From assembly GCF_001590965.1 (NCBI RefSeq), contig NZ_BCTW01000003.1, positions 62,001 to 126,000 of the forward strand: a stretch of 64,000 bases of DNA. The letters are read 5' to 3'. The DNA is from Novosphingobium lentum NBRC 107847. Its GTDB lineage: Bacteria > Pseudomonadota > Alphaproteobacteria > Sphingomonadales > Sphingomonadaceae. Below, piece by piece: positions 1-8,660 of the stretch. The stretch's first letter is position 1; every line of letters starts with the position of its first letter. Made by a program: the position numbers and the translations under genes. The notes under the pieces were generated by a model, which saw only the letters and a program-made list of their open reading frames with translations, made no database searches and was not told the origin of the DNA.

Positions 1-211
1 TGTCGTTCCAGTAGGCGATGGCGACCGAGAATATCGCGTCGGTCGGCTGGCCGTAGCAGGTCATGCCGCCCAGCCTGATGTTCTCGAGCAGGAAGAACGG
101 GCCGACGCCCATCGTCTCGGTCCAGTAGGTGACCGCCGCGTCGAAATCCGCGGGCAGGTAGGCCTGCTGCATGATCGCGCCGAGGGCGGCGATCGATCCG
201 GGCTTGGGCAT
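1..211 (-). CDS. VOC (glyoxalase-fold) protein, 3' part cut off by window edge
   Basis: Seventy N-terminal codons are visible, from an ATG at 211; the rest lies beyond base 1. The translation begins MPKPGSIAALGAIMQQAYLP and continues with a stretch rich in F, Y and W (AAVTYWTETMGVGPFF), which is the first beta-alpha-beta unit of vicinal-oxygen-chelate proteins that handle acyl-CoA or ring-cleavage substrates. It is the last visible gene of the operon that begins at 6483, 19 bp after the E2 stop codon. The exact activity cannot be told from this fragment; the family includes epimerases, dioxygenases and lyases. Confidence 0.75.
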   Translation of the reverse strand, partial: MPKPGSIAALGAIMQQAYLPADFDAAVTYWTETMGVGPFFLLENIRLGGMTCYGQPTDAIFSVAIAYWND

Positions 212-230
212 CGTTGTCTCTCCGGTAACG

Positions 231-1649
231 TCAGGCGAACAGCTGTTCGGGGTCTTCGATCATCGATTTCAGCGTGGCAAGAAACTGGGCGCCCGTCGCG
301 CCGTCGATCGCGCGGTGATCGACCGACAGGGTGAGCGAAATGCGCCCCTCGAAGCCCATGCTGCCGTCGGCGTGCTCGACCGGCTGACGGCTGGCGGCAC
401 CCACGGCCAGGATCGCGGCCTGCGGCGGGTTGATGATCGCATCGAACTGCTCGACCCCGAACATGCCGAGGTTGGAGACCGAGAACGTGCCGCCGTCCAT
501 GTCGTCGTACGCCAGCTTGCCTGCCTGCGCCTTGTCGATCAGCGCGCGCGTCGCTGCCGCCAGCTGGTCGATCCGCATGCGATCCGCCTGCCGCACGATC
601 GGCGTGACCAGGCCCTTGGGGCTCGCCACCGCGACCGCCACATCGGCGTGGGGGAAGCGATGGATGTCCTCGCCGTGCAGCTGTACGTTGACGTCGGGGT
701 GACGGACCAGCGCCATCGCGGCGGCCTTGACGAGGTAGTCGTTGACGGAGGCCTTGCAGCCCAGCACGAGGTTGGCGGTCTCGCGCAAGGCCATCAGCGC
801 GTCGGTCGATGCGCTGACCCGCAAGTAGAAGTGCGGGATCTGCTGCTTGGCCTCGGTCAGCCGCCGCGCCACGACCTTGCGGATCTTGTCGAACGGCTGG
901 ATCGTCGCGCGGTTCTCCACCAGCGCGAACGGCCCGGCCCCAACCGACGGCGCGGGCTGCGGCACGCGCGCCAGCACGTCGGCCTTGGAGATGCGGCCGC
1001 GCGGGCCGGAACCGGCCAGCCCGGCCAGATCGATGCCATGCAGTGCGGCCAGACGCCGGGCGAGCGGCGAGGCGAAGATCGCGCCGATTTCGGGCGGCAG
1101 CGTCAGCGCACCGCGCGGTGCCGCGCGGCTGTCGGGCCGCAAGGCTTGCACCACGTCCTGATAGGTGATGCGCCCGTTGCGCCCCGATCCCTCGATCGTG
1201 GCGATATCCACGCTTTCGGCCTCGGCCAGCTTGAGCGCTTCGGGGCTGATCGGGCGGTTGGTGACGATCCTGGCCGGGGTTGCCGGGGCAGGGGCCTTGG
1301 CAACCGGAGCAGGCGCGGCACTGGCACCGCCCTTGGCGGCAACCGATGTCTCCGCCGGGCGGAACGCTGCGATGAACGCGTCGATCTCGGCGTCGGTGGC
1401 GGCGGCTTCGGCGAACACCGCCAGCAGCGTGCCCACCGGGTGCGCCTCATCGCCCGCGCCCACCAGCACGCGTTTGGCGACCGCGTCGTATTCGGCCTCG
1501 ACGTCGTTGGTGATCTTGGCGGTCTCGATCAGGCACAAGGTCTGGCCACGCTTGAACGCGTCGCCTTCCTTCACCATCCATTCGGCGATGGTGCCTTCGG
1601 TCATCTCGATGCCCCATTTGGGCATGCAGAACGGGCGGATGTCGGTCAT
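231..1649 (-). CDS. 2-oxoacid dehydrogenase E2, dihydrolipoamide acyltransferase
   Basis: A 472-residue E2 that transfers the acyl group from E1 through a lipoyl arm to CoA. Domains in order: lipoyl domain (1-80, lipoyl lysine K45 in ETAKITNDVEA), an Ala/Pro-rich linker, a peripheral-subunit-binding domain at about 131-170, a second one at about 191-228, and the acyltransferase core (245-472) with the catalytic motif DHRAIDG (H445, D449). Two subunit-binding modules are unusual, since most E2 proteins have one. E1beta and E1alpha lie directly upstream. No dihydrolipoamide dehydrogenase (E3) gene is in the operon, so E3 is presumably shared with another complex. The acyl specificity (acetoin, pyruvate, branched-chain or other) cannot be read from the sequence. 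Confidence 0.93.
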   Translation of the reverse strand: MTDIRPFCMPKWGIEMTEGTIAEWMVKEGDAFKRGQTLCLIETAKITNDVEAEYDAVAKRVLVGAGDEAHPVGTLLAVFAEAAATDAEIDAFIAAFRPAETSVAAKGGASAAPAPVAKAPAPATPARIVTNRPISPEALKLAEAESVDIATIEGSGRNGRITYQDVVQALRPDSRAAPRGALTLPPEIGAIFASPLARRLAALHGIDLAGLAGSGPRGRISKADVLARVPQPAPSVGAGPFALVENRATIQPFDKIRKVVARRLTEAKQQIPHFYLRVSASTDALMALRETANLVLGCKASVNDYLVKAAAMALVRHPDVNVQLHGEDIHRFPHADVAVAVASPKGLVTPIVRQADRMRIDQLAAATRALIDKAQAGKLAYDDMDGGTFSVSNLGMFGVEQFDAIINPPQAAILAVGAASRQPVEHADGSMGFEGRISLTLSVDHRAIDGATGAQFLATLKSMIEDPEQLFA

Positions 1650-1663
1650 GGGTTTCGCCCCTC

Positions 1664-2674
1664 TCAGCGCCAGCCCAAGACCTTGCGTACCGCGGCCTCG
1701 ATCTTGTCGGTCGAGGGGAGGTAGGCGGTCTCGAGCTCGCGCGCGAACGGGATGGGTGTGTGCGGCGGCGTCACCGCCTGCGGCGGCGCCTTCAGGCTGG
1801 AAAACGCCTTGTCGGCGACCAGCGCGCAGATGTCGGCGGCAAGCCCGCAGCGCGGCGGGGCTTCATCGACCACCACCAGCCGTCCGGTGACTTCGACCGA
1901 ATCGAGGATCGCTTCCTCGTCGAGCGGGCTGGTCGTGCGCGGGTCGATCACATCGCAACCGATCCCTTCGGCGGCGAGCTTGTCGGCCACCGCCTCGCAG
2001 AAGCCGAGGAGCAGGCCCGACGAGACGATCGTCACGTCCTGGCCCGCGCGGGTCAGGCGCGCATGGCCGAACGGGATGGAATAGTCGCCCTCGGGCACGT
2101 CGCCGCTCATGCCGTAGAGCGCCTTGTGCTCCAGGAAGATCACCGGATCGTCGTCGCGGATTGCGGTGCGCAGCAGGCCTTTGACGTCGGCGGGCGTGCT
2201 GGGCATCACCACCTTGAGGCCGGGCATTCCGGTGAGGATCTGGTGAACCGATTGGCTGTGCTGCGCCGCCGCGTTGTAGCCTGCGCCATAGGCCATGCGG
2301 ATCACCGCCGGGCACTTGGTCTTGCCGCCGAACATGTAGCGGAACTTGGCGAGCTGGTTCCAGATCTGGTCGAGCGACACGCCGATGAAGTCGGCGAACA
2401 TCAGCTCGGCGATCGGGCGCTTGCCTGCCAGCGCGAGGCCCGCTGCCGCGCCCATGATCGCGCTTTCCGAAATCGGCGTGTCGATCACGCGGTCCTTGCC
2501 GAACTTGCCGTAGAGCCCGGTCGAGGTCGACCAGATCCCGCCGATCGCCTCGGGCCCGCCGGCGGTGCCCATGCCGCCGACCACGTCTTCGCCCAGCACG
2601 ACCACGTTGGGGTCGCGCTCCATTTCCTCGGCGATCGTCGTCACCACGGCGTCGCGGTACATCATCTGTGCCAT
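1664..2674 (-). CDS. 2-oxoacid dehydrogenase E1 component, beta subunit
   Basis: A 336-residue transketolase-type beta subunit that pairs with the alpha subunit just upstream to decarboxylate a 2-oxoacid with thiamine diphosphate. It begins MAQMMYRDAVVTTIAEEMER, followed by VVVLGEDVVGGMGTAGG and TPISESAIMGAAAGLA, all typical of E1beta of the pyruvate/acetoin type. The start at 2674 is chosen because AAGGAACGG lies just upstream and the E1alpha stop is 22 bp away; an upstream in-frame ATG at 2809 would overlap E1alpha by over 100 bp. The C-terminal transketolase domain is complete. It sits 14 bp before E2, so the three subunits are very likely co-translated. Confidence 0.94.
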   Translation of the reverse strand: MAQMMYRDAVVTTIAEEMERDPNVVVLGEDVVGGMGTAGGPEAIGGIWSTSTGLYGKFGKDRVIDTPISESAIMGAAAGLALAGKRPIAELMFADFIGVSLDQIWNQLAKFRYMFGGKTKCPAVIRMAYGAGYNAAAQHSQSVHQILTGMPGLKVVMPSTPADVKGLLRTAIRDDDPVIFLEHKALYGMSGDVPEGDYSIPFGHARLTRAGQDVTIVSSGLLLGFCEAVADKLAAEGIGCDVIDPRTTSPLDEEAILDSVEVTGRLVVVDEAPPRCGLAADICALVADKAFSSLKAPPQAVTPPHTPIPFARELETAYLPSTDKIEAAVRKVLGWR

Positions 2675-2696
2675 GTCGTTGTTCCGTTCCTTGCCG

Positions 2697-3668
2697 TCAG
2701 TACGCGATGTAGACGTCGGCAAGGACGTCTTCGGGGGTGGGGCGATCGGCCGCGCGGGCCTTGTCGACCGCATCGTCGATCGCTTTGAGCACTTCGGCGT
2801 CGAGCGCATCGAGATCGGCGTGGTCGAGCAGCTTGGCGCCGGTCACGCTGGCACGGAAGATCTTGAGGCAATCGCGCGTCTCGCGGATGCGATCGAGTTC
2901 GCCCGGGCCGCGATAGCGCTGCGGATCGCCCTCGAAATGGCCGAAGAAGCGTTCGGTGTCGAATTCCACCGCCGCCGGGCCGTTGCCCGCGCGCACGTAT
3001 TCCAGCACTTCGCGCATCGTGTCGTGGACCGAGAAGAAATCGGTGCCGTCGCCGCGCCACACTTTCATGCCGAACGCTTCGGCGCGGCTGGCAATGTCGC
3101 GGGCGGTGCCCACGGCATAGTCGACCCCGGTGTGTTCGGAATAATGGTTGTTCTCGAACACGAAGATGCACGGCGCCTGCGTCACCACCGCAAGGTTCAT
3201 CGCCTCGAACGTGGTGCCCTGATTGCACGCGCCATCGCCCGAGAACGCGATCGAAACTTTACCCTCGCCGTTGAGCTTGGCGGCCAGCGCCGCGCCCACC
3301 GCGATGGGAGCGCCCGCGCCGACGATGCCGTTGGCGCCCAGCATGCCCTGGTCGATGTCGGCGATGTGCATCGATCCGCCCTTGCCCTTGCACAGCCCTT
3401 CGCGGCTGCCCCAGATTTCGGCCATCATCCCGTTCACGTCGCAGCCCTTGGCCAGACAATGACCGTGGCCGCGGTGCGTCGAGACGATCTTGTCGTCGTT
3501 GGACAGATGCTCGCAAACCCCGACCGCGACCGCTTCCTGGCCGCAGTACAAGTGCGTGAACCCGGCAATCTCGCCGGTCTGGATTTCGGTGTGGAGGCGT
3601 TCCTCGAATTCGCGGATCACCTTCATCTGGCGATAGGCGCGCAGCAGTGCGTCGCGGCTCAGTTGCAT
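2697..3668 (-). CDS. 2-oxoacid dehydrogenase E1 component, alpha subunit
   Basis: A 323-residue thiamine-diphosphate-binding subunit. The cofactor motif is visible as GDG at 144-146 (AFSGDGACNQG) ending in NN at 173-174. The segment HRGHGHCLAKG and the phosphorylation-loop-like KGKGGSMHI are typical of pyruvate/acetoin dehydrogenase alpha chains. The start MQLSRDALLRAYRQMK is placed at 3668, clear of the upstream acyl-CoA dehydrogenase stop at 3700. Its position behind an acyl-CoA dehydrogenase and a thiolase suggests the complex processes a 2-oxoacid released in the same degradative route; that is inference. Confidence 0.94.
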   Translation of the reverse strand: MQLSRDALLRAYRQMKVIREFEERLHTEIQTGEIAGFTHLYCGQEAVAVGVCEHLSNDDKIVSTHRGHGHCLAKGCDVNGMMAEIWGSREGLCKGKGGSMHIADIDQGMLGANGIVGAGAPIAVGAALAAKLNGEGKVSIAFSGDGACNQGTTFEAMNLAVVTQAPCIFVFENNHYSEHTGVDYAVGTARDIASRAEAFGMKVWRGDGTDFFSVHDTMREVLEYVRAGNGPAAVEFDTERFFGHFEGDPQRYRGPGELDRIRETRDCLKIFRASVTGAKLLDHADLDALDAEVLKAIDDAVDKARAADRPTPEDVLADVYIAY

Positions 3669-3699
3669 TGCGATTCCCCGTCGTTCGTCATGTCGTGGT

Positions 3700-4920
3700 T
3701 CACAGCCCCAGCACCGTTCGCGCGATGATCGTGGCCTGCACTTCGTTGGTTCCGCCGAAGATCGTCCACGCGCGGCTGTTGAGATAGCGCGCGGCGGCCA
3801 CTTGTGCTGCGGGCGAATGGATCGGCTTGGGGGCGTTGTCGCCATACAGCGGCCGCGCCGGATCGAGCTGCAGCCCGGCCGGACCGAACAGGTCCACCGC
3901 CAGCAGGTCGATTTCCTGCCGCAAGTTGGAAGCCAGCAGCTTGGTCAATGATGTCTGCGGACCGGGCGGGCGACCCTTGGCCACTTCGGAGATGATCTTC
4001 AGTTCGATCATCTCGAGCGATTGTACGCCCAGCCGTGCTTTGGCGACGCGCCGCTTCCATTGCGGATCGGCGCCCAGCGTGCCGCCGCGCCCGTCGCTCT
4101 CGGTTTGCGCGGCGCGCTCGATCTGCGACAGGTCGTAACCCAGCTTGGGCGCGTGGCACGATCCGCCGCGTTCGTTCTCCAGCAGGAACTTGGCCAGCTT
4201 CCAGCCGTCGCCTTCGCCCGCGACGAGGTCTTCGGCCGGGACCACGACGTCTTCCAGGAACACCTGGTTGACCTCGTGGTCGCCCGCCAGCGTCAGGATC
4301 GGGCGCACCGAGATGCCCGGCTGGTTCATGTCGATCAGCAGGAACGAGATGCCCGCCTGCTTGCGCACGGTGGTGTCGGTGCGAACCAGGCAGAACATCC
4401 GGTTCGCCCAGTGCGCATGCGTCGTCCAGATCTTCGACCCGTTGACGATGTAGCGGTCACCCTCGGCATCGGTGACGCGCACCGCGCGGCATTGCAGCGA
4501 GGCGAGGTCCGATCCGCTGCCGGGCTCGGAAAAGCCCTGGCACCAGTAATCCTCACCGCTGAGGATGCGCGGCAGGTACTTCGCCTTCTGTGCGGGCGTG
4601 CCGAAGTTGTAGATCACCGGCGCCACCAGCTTGAGGCCCAGCACGGTGAGATTGGGTGCGCCCGACAGTGCGCATTCCTTCTCGAAGATATAGCGCTGCA
4701 CGGGCGTCCAGCCGGTGCCGCCGTGCTCCTTGGGCCACTGGTAGGCCAGCCAGCCCTGTTCGTTGAGCACCGCGTTCCAGACTTGCCCGATGTCGGGTTC
4801 GACGAACACGGTGGGCGATACCGCCGCGCCGTCGCGGACCGGGCCGGGCAGGTTGGCGGCCAGGAACGCGCGCACTTCGTCGCGGAACGCCAGTTCTTCG
4901 GGCGAAAGATCGATGTCCAT
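3700..4920 (-). CDS. acyl-CoA dehydrogenase
   Basis: A 406-residue FAD-dependent alpha,beta-dehydrogenase of acyl-CoA thioesters. Visible features are the all-alpha N-terminal domain (MDIDLSPEELAFRDEVRAFL), the flavin/substrate motif YWCQGFSEPGSGSDLASL near residues 125-142, and the C-terminal FGGTNEVQATIIAR segment that contacts FAD in the neighbouring subunit. The insert containing QTESDGRGGTLGADPQWK resembles steroid or terpenoid acyl-CoA dehydrogenases rather than short-chain fatty acid enzymes. The start at 4920 lies 4 bp after the thiolase stop. Together with the thiolase and DUF35 protein it suggests beta-oxidation of a side chain. Confidence 0.93.
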   Translation of the reverse strand: MDIDLSPEELAFRDEVRAFLAANLPGPVRDGAAVSPTVFVEPDIGQVWNAVLNEQGWLAYQWPKEHGGTGWTPVQRYIFEKECALSGAPNLTVLGLKLVAPVIYNFGTPAQKAKYLPRILSGEDYWCQGFSEPGSGSDLASLQCRAVRVTDAEGDRYIVNGSKIWTTHAHWANRMFCLVRTDTTVRKQAGISFLLIDMNQPGISVRPILTLAGDHEVNQVFLEDVVVPAEDLVAGEGDGWKLAKFLLENERGGSCHAPKLGYDLSQIERAAQTESDGRGGTLGADPQWKRRVAKARLGVQSLEMIELKIISEVAKGRPPGPQTSLTKLLASNLRQEIDLLAVDLFGPAGLQLDPARPLYGDNAPKPIHSPAAQVAAARYLNSRAWTIFGGTNEVQATIIARTVLGL

Positions 4921-4924
4921 CGAA

Positions 4925-6085
4925 TCAGCGTTCCAGAATCGTGACGGCGGAAACCCCCGGCGCGCCATAGACGTGGGTGTAGGCGGTCTTGGGGTTGCCG
5001 GGCACTTGCCGCCCGCCACCGTCGCCGCGCAACTGCACCACGTTTTCGTAGACCTGGCGCAAGCCCGATGCGCCGATCGGTTCGCCGCACGCCAGGCATC
5101 CGCCGTCGGTGTTGACCGGCAGCTGCCCGCGGATCTCGGTGCGGCCCTCGGCCAGCCAGGCTTCCTGTTCGCCGTCCTTGCAGAAGCCGTTTTCGGCCAT
5201 GTGCATGATCTCTGCGCCCGCTTCGGTGTCCTGCAACTGCGCGACGTCGATGTCGTCGGGGCCTATTCCGGCAAGGCGAAACGCGTCGGCAGATGCGATG
5301 CGCGTGGCCGAACCGCGTGGCGTCCCCGGCGTGCGATCCACGTCGAGCGACGGCGCGAACACCTCGAACGAGCCGGGCGGGCGCGTGCGCATCGTCGCGG
5401 CCTTCAGCCGGATGATGGGCTTGCCCAGTTCGCGCGCCTTCTTCTCGCTGGCCAGGATCAGCGCGACGCCGCCCTCGGCGGGCGAGCAGAACATGAACTT
5501 GGTATAGGGATCGGAGACCATCGGCGCTTCGAGGATCGTCTCGATGTCGACCGGTTCGCGCCGCCAGGCATGGGGCGCGTGGACCGCATTGCGGAACGCC
5601 TTGTTGGCGACGCGGCCGAGCGAAGTCGGGCTGATGCCATACTCGTGCATGTAGCGCTTGATCTTGGCGGCGAAGAACTGCGTGGTGATCATGTAGCCTG
5701 CCTCGCCGTACCAGTCGGGCAGGTTGTATTCGGATGGCAGCGCGTTGAACGCGCCGCGCGGGTGCTTGTCGAAGCCCACCGCCATGCCGATGTCGAATTC
5801 GCCCGACTTGATCGCCATCTGCGCTGAAAACAGCGCCGATCCGCCGGCCGCGCAGCCATTGCGCACGTTGATGAACTGCACCCCGGTCAGCCCCAGCCGG
5901 TCGACCATGGTGTCGGGATTGCCCGCCGAATCCGATCCGCCATAGGCGAACTGGATCGCCGGCCAGTCGATCCCGGCATCGCCCAGCGCCTGGCGCACGG
6001 CGAACACGCCCTGGTCGATCCCGGACAGGCCGTCGGTCCGGCCGAACGGGTGGATGCCCACGCCCACGATGCAGACGTCGCTCAT
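4925..6085 (-). CDS. SCP-x/Ltp-type thiolase family protein
   Basis: A 386-residue thiolase-fold protein of the lipid-transfer-protein class. The nucleophile position is C78 in VRNGCAAGGSAL, and the C-terminal half has NTDGGCLACGEPIGASG and HVYGAPGVSAVTILER. Proteins of this class include the steroid side-chain aldolase Ltp2, which works only as a complex with a DUF35 protein. Here a DUF35 gene overlaps the start by ATGA (6082-6085), the same pairing. Whether it acts as a thiolase or as a retro-aldolase cannot be settled from sequence. It is the second gene of the operon from 6483 to beyond base 1. Confidence 0.9.
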   Translation of the reverse strand: MSDVCIVGVGIHPFGRTDGLSGIDQGVFAVRQALGDAGIDWPAIQFAYGGSDSAGNPDTMVDRLGLTGVQFINVRNGCAAGGSALFSAQMAIKSGEFDIGMAVGFDKHPRGAFNALPSEYNLPDWYGEAGYMITTQFFAAKIKRYMHEYGISPTSLGRVANKAFRNAVHAPHAWRREPVDIETILEAPMVSDPYTKFMFCSPAEGGVALILASEKKARELGKPIIRLKAATMRTRPPGSFEVFAPSLDVDRTPGTPRGSATRIASADAFRLAGIGPDDIDVAQLQDTEAGAEIMHMAENGFCKDGEQEAWLAEGRTEIRGQLPVNTDGGCLACGEPIGASGLRQVYENVVQLRGDGGGRQVPGNPKTAYTHVYGAPGVSAVTILER

Positions 6086-6483
6086 GCCTTTGGCCCTAAT
6101 CCGATTGGTTGGAATGCGTGAATCATCACCGGGTCCGCAGCAGCGGGATCGAGCGGGACGAACGTGAGTTCAAGCGGCATGCCGATCGCGATGTCGGTAA
6201 ATTCGACATTGACGATCCGCGCCTCGACGATCGTTTCGTCCGCCAGCTCGATATAGCCGACGGCCCACGGGCGGAACGCGTCGGGTCCGGCGTAGGGCGG
6301 GCTCTTGGGGCGATAGCGCTGGATGGTGAACGACCACAGCGTGCCTTCCCGGCGCAGCGGCCAGGGTTCGAAGTCGCTGCCGCTGGGGCACGGAAACACG
6401 ACGCGCCCGGTCGCGACATTGCGCCCGCCGACAAGGCGAGGCAGATGTTCGTCTGTGAAAAGCCCTTCGGCGATCGCTTGCAT
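6082..6483 (-). CDS. DUF35 OB-fold protein, partner of the thiolase
   Basis: A 133-residue protein with the OB-fold of the DUF35 family (VGYIELADETIVEARIVN, then IGMPLELTFVPLDP). DUF35 proteins form complexes with Ltp-type thiolases and usually carry an N-terminal zinc ribbon with two Cys pairs. Here the ribbon region reads LVGGRNVATGRVVFPCPSG, with only one cysteine left, so it probably does not bind zinc. The start at 6483 has GGGAGCGAG immediately upstream. It is the first gene of the minus-strand operon and shares an ATGA overlap with the thiolase. Confidence 0.85.
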   Translation of the reverse strand: MQAIAEGLFTDEHLPRLVGGRNVATGRVVFPCPSGSDFEPWPLRREGTLWSFTIQRYRPKSPPYAGPDAFRPWAVGYIELADETIVEARIVNVEFTDIAIGMPLELTFVPLDPAAADPVMIHAFQPIGLGPKA

Positions 6484-6612
6484 CTCGCTCCCATCCGGCG
6501 TTGATTCCGGTTTCTCCCCTTAAGCCCTAGAGTGAGAGCTTTTCCGACTCTGCAAAACGCTAGGGTCGCTCGGTCGTGGGATATGCCACGACGCCGGCCG
6601 GGAGACTTTACC
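6484..6612. promoter_or_regulatory. divergent promoter region between DUF35 and GMC genes
   Basis: A 129-bp gap between two divergently transcribed units must hold both promoters. I see no clear palindrome or sigma-70 consensus in it. An in-frame ATG at 6532 would extend the GMC protein by 27 residues, but the ATG at 6613, behind GGGAGACTTTACC, fits the family start better. Confidence 0.45.
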
Positions 6613-8232
6613 ATGCCGCAAAGCTGGGACTACATCATCATCGGCGCGGGATCGGCCGGCTGCGTGCTCGCCGAACGGTTGAGCGCCGATGGCCGCTCGA
6701 CTGTGCTGGTGATCGAGGCGGGCGGAGAGAACGACAGCTTCTGGGTCACGCTGCCCAAGGGCGTGGCCAAGCTGGTGACCAACCCCGCGCATATCTGGGC
6801 TTATCCGGTCAGCACCCCGCGCGAACCGGGCGGCCCCGCCAACGAAGTGTGGATCCGGGGCAAGGGACTGGGCGGGTCGTCGTCGGTCAACGGCATGATC
6901 TGGAGCCGGGGCGAACCGGCCGACTATGACGCGTGGGAGCAGGCGGGCGCGACCGGCTGGAACGGCGCGACGATGACCGAGGCGTTCCTGACGCTGGAAG
7001 ACCACGCCGCCGGACCCGGCCCGATGCGCGGCAGCGGCGGGCGCGTCCACGTCGATCCGGCGATTTATTCCTATCCGCTGACCGAGGCGATGATTGCAGC
7101 GGGCGAAGCGATCGGTCTGGCGCGGACCGACGATCTCAACGGCTCCAGCGGGCCGCGAGTCGGGCTGTACACGCACAACATCCGCAAGGGCCGCCGGCAA
7201 AGCTCGGCGCGCACGTTCCTGGCGCCCGCGCGCAAGCGGGCCAACGTCACCGTGGTGACCGGCGCGCTGGCCGACCGCGTGGTGTTCGACGGTCGCCGCG
7301 CGGTGGCGGTCGAGGCGACGGTCGATGGTCAGCCGCGCCGGTTCGACTGTTCGGGCGAGATCATCGTGTCGGGCGGAGCGATCGAAAGTCCGCTGCTGTT
7401 GCAACGCTCGGGCGTGGGCGACGGTGACCGGCTGAAGGCGGCGGGGATCGAACCCGTCGCGCATTCGCCCGATGTGGGCGAGCGGATGATCGAGCATCTG
7501 GCAATGGCAATGCCCTACCGGCTCGACCACGGCACCGGCTCCAACCGCAATTTCTATGGTCTGGGGCTGGCCAAGGCGATGGCGCAGTATTTCCTGACGC
7601 GCACCGGAATCATGGCGACCGGACCGTTCGAGGTTGGCGCGTTCTGCAATGTCGCACACCCTGACGGGCGCACCGACGCGCAGCTTTACCTCGGCGGCTA
7701 CACGTTCGCGGTGGGTGACGACAACAACCCGGTGCCGCTCGACAAGATCGATCCGCGCCCCGGCATCACCATCTACGGCCAGCTGCTGCGGCTCACCAGC
7801 GAGGGTTCGTTGCGCGTGACCGGGCCCAAGGCGTCGGACCGGGTCGAGATCCTGCCCAACTGGCTCTCCACCGAACACGACCAGAAGTCTGCGGTCGCGA
7901 TGATGCGCACGATGCGCGCCTACATGGCTGCGCCGCCGCTGGGGGATATGGTGGGCGTGGAGGAAGTGCCGGGCAAGCAGGTGGAAAGCGACGAGGAGTT
8001 GCTCGCCACCTTCCGCCGCCTGTCGACGTGCGGGCTCCACGCCATCGGCACCTGCCGCATGGGCAGCGACAACCGCGCCGTGACCGACCCGCGCTGCCGC
8101 GTGAACGGCGTGGAAGGCCTGCGCGTGGTCGATTGCTCGGTCATGCCGGGCCACGTCACTGGCAACACCAACGCGCCCGCGATGGCGCTGGGGCTGCGCG
8201 TGGCGGCGATGATGCTGGAGGATCGGGGGTAG
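6613..8232 (+). CDS. GMC-family FAD oxidoreductase
   Basis: A 539-residue glucose-methanol-choline oxidoreductase that oxidises an alcohol with FAD. The dinucleotide-binding motif is at the N-terminus (YIIIGAGSAGCVLAERLSA), the first GMC signature is GKGLGGSSSVNGMIW, and the C-terminal block HAIGTCRMG followed by VVDCSVMPGHVTGNTNAPAMALG carries the active-site His and Asn. Length and layout match choline or polyethylene-glycol-type dehydrogenases. There is no signal peptide, so it is cytoplasmic. It stands alone on the plus strand, divergent from the thiolase operon. The substrate is unknown, presumably an alcohol in the same degradative network. Confidence 0.92.
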   Translation: MPQSWDYIIIGAGSAGCVLAERLSADGRSTVLVIEAGGENDSFWVTLPKGVAKLVTNPAHIWAYPVSTPREPGGPANEVWIRGKGLGGSSSVNGMIWSRGEPADYDAWEQAGATGWNGATMTEAFLTLEDHAAGPGPMRGSGGRVHVDPAIYSYPLTEAMIAAGEAIGLARTDDLNGSSGPRVGLYTHNIRKGRRQSSARTFLAPARKRANVTVVTGALADRVVFDGRRAVAVEATVDGQPRRFDCSGEIIVSGGAIESPLLLQRSGVGDGDRLKAAGIEPVAHSPDVGERMIEHLAMAMPYRLDHGTGSNRNFYGLGLAKAMAQYFLTRTGIMATGPFEVGAFCNVAHPDGRTDAQLYLGGYTFAVGDDNNPVPLDKIDPRPGITIYGQLLRLTSEGSLRVTGPKASDRVEILPNWLSTEHDQKSAVAMMRTMRAYMAAPPLGDMVGVEEVPGKQVESDEELLATFRRLSTCGLHAIGTCRMGSDNRAVTDPRCRVNGVEGLRVVDCSVMPGHVTGNTNAPAMALGLRVAAMMLEDRG

Positions 8233-8264
8233 GGGGTGCGGGGGAAAGGCAATCCCACAACCCC

Positions 8265-8377
8265 CCGCTCATCCTGAGCCTGTCGAAGGATGTACGCCAA
8301 CTTTGCCCCAAGGAGTCAAATCGATTTGGCTTGGTCGACCGTCAGTGCACGTCCTTCGACAGGCTCGGGATGAGCGG
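8265..8377. repeat. REP-like inverted repeat, family A copy 1
   Basis: Two 26-bp arms (8265-8290 and 8352-8377) read CCGCTCATCCTGAGCCTGTC-then-GAAGGA and nearly its reverse complement, around a 61-bp centre. Related copies lie at 11626-11701 and 37499-37599. The rest of the 428-bp gap 8233-8660 holds the LuxR remnant described next and, after it, the presumed promoter of the OmpA-like gene, where I see nothing else. Confidence 0.85.
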
Positions 8378-8427
8378 CGGTGGAGTGATGGTCGGCCGTT
8401 ACTGAACGGCGTAAGTTGACCCACCTT

Positions 8428-8531
8428 CTCAAGTACTCGGCGAGATATACCCAGCTGCGGGGCCTTGAACCCGGTATGGCTGCGGTTGACTGCGTTCAAC
8501 TTGATCGAGGCGTGGTCGATGTGGGTACGCC
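8428..8531 (-). pseudogene. remnant of a LuxR 3' end (partial duplication)
   Basis: About 100 bp match the 3' end of the intact LuxR gene at 9569 (aligned with 9561-9665) with scattered substitutions and a one-base deletion (CCC here, CCCC there). The readable peptide LNAVNRSHTGFKAPQLG corresponds to LNAVNRSQTVFKASQLG in the intact protein. Only the last part of the helix-turn-helix remains, so it cannot be functional. The two copies are in the same orientation and flank the OmpA-like gene. Confidence 0.8.
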
Positions 8532-8660
8532 TGCATCGGTTCGTCGCACAACGCGCGCGAACTACCCGCTCGACCGGCCGTGGTGCAATCGATGTTCATC
8601 TGCCAGACAGGTTGATGCTAACAGGCGCGTCGGGCTGGAGAAATTTGAGGGAGTAATTTG

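Noticed and set aside
171..1724. 517-codon open frame opposite E2
   Set aside because: It is a shadow of the E2 gene, of His/Arg/Gly-rich composition.
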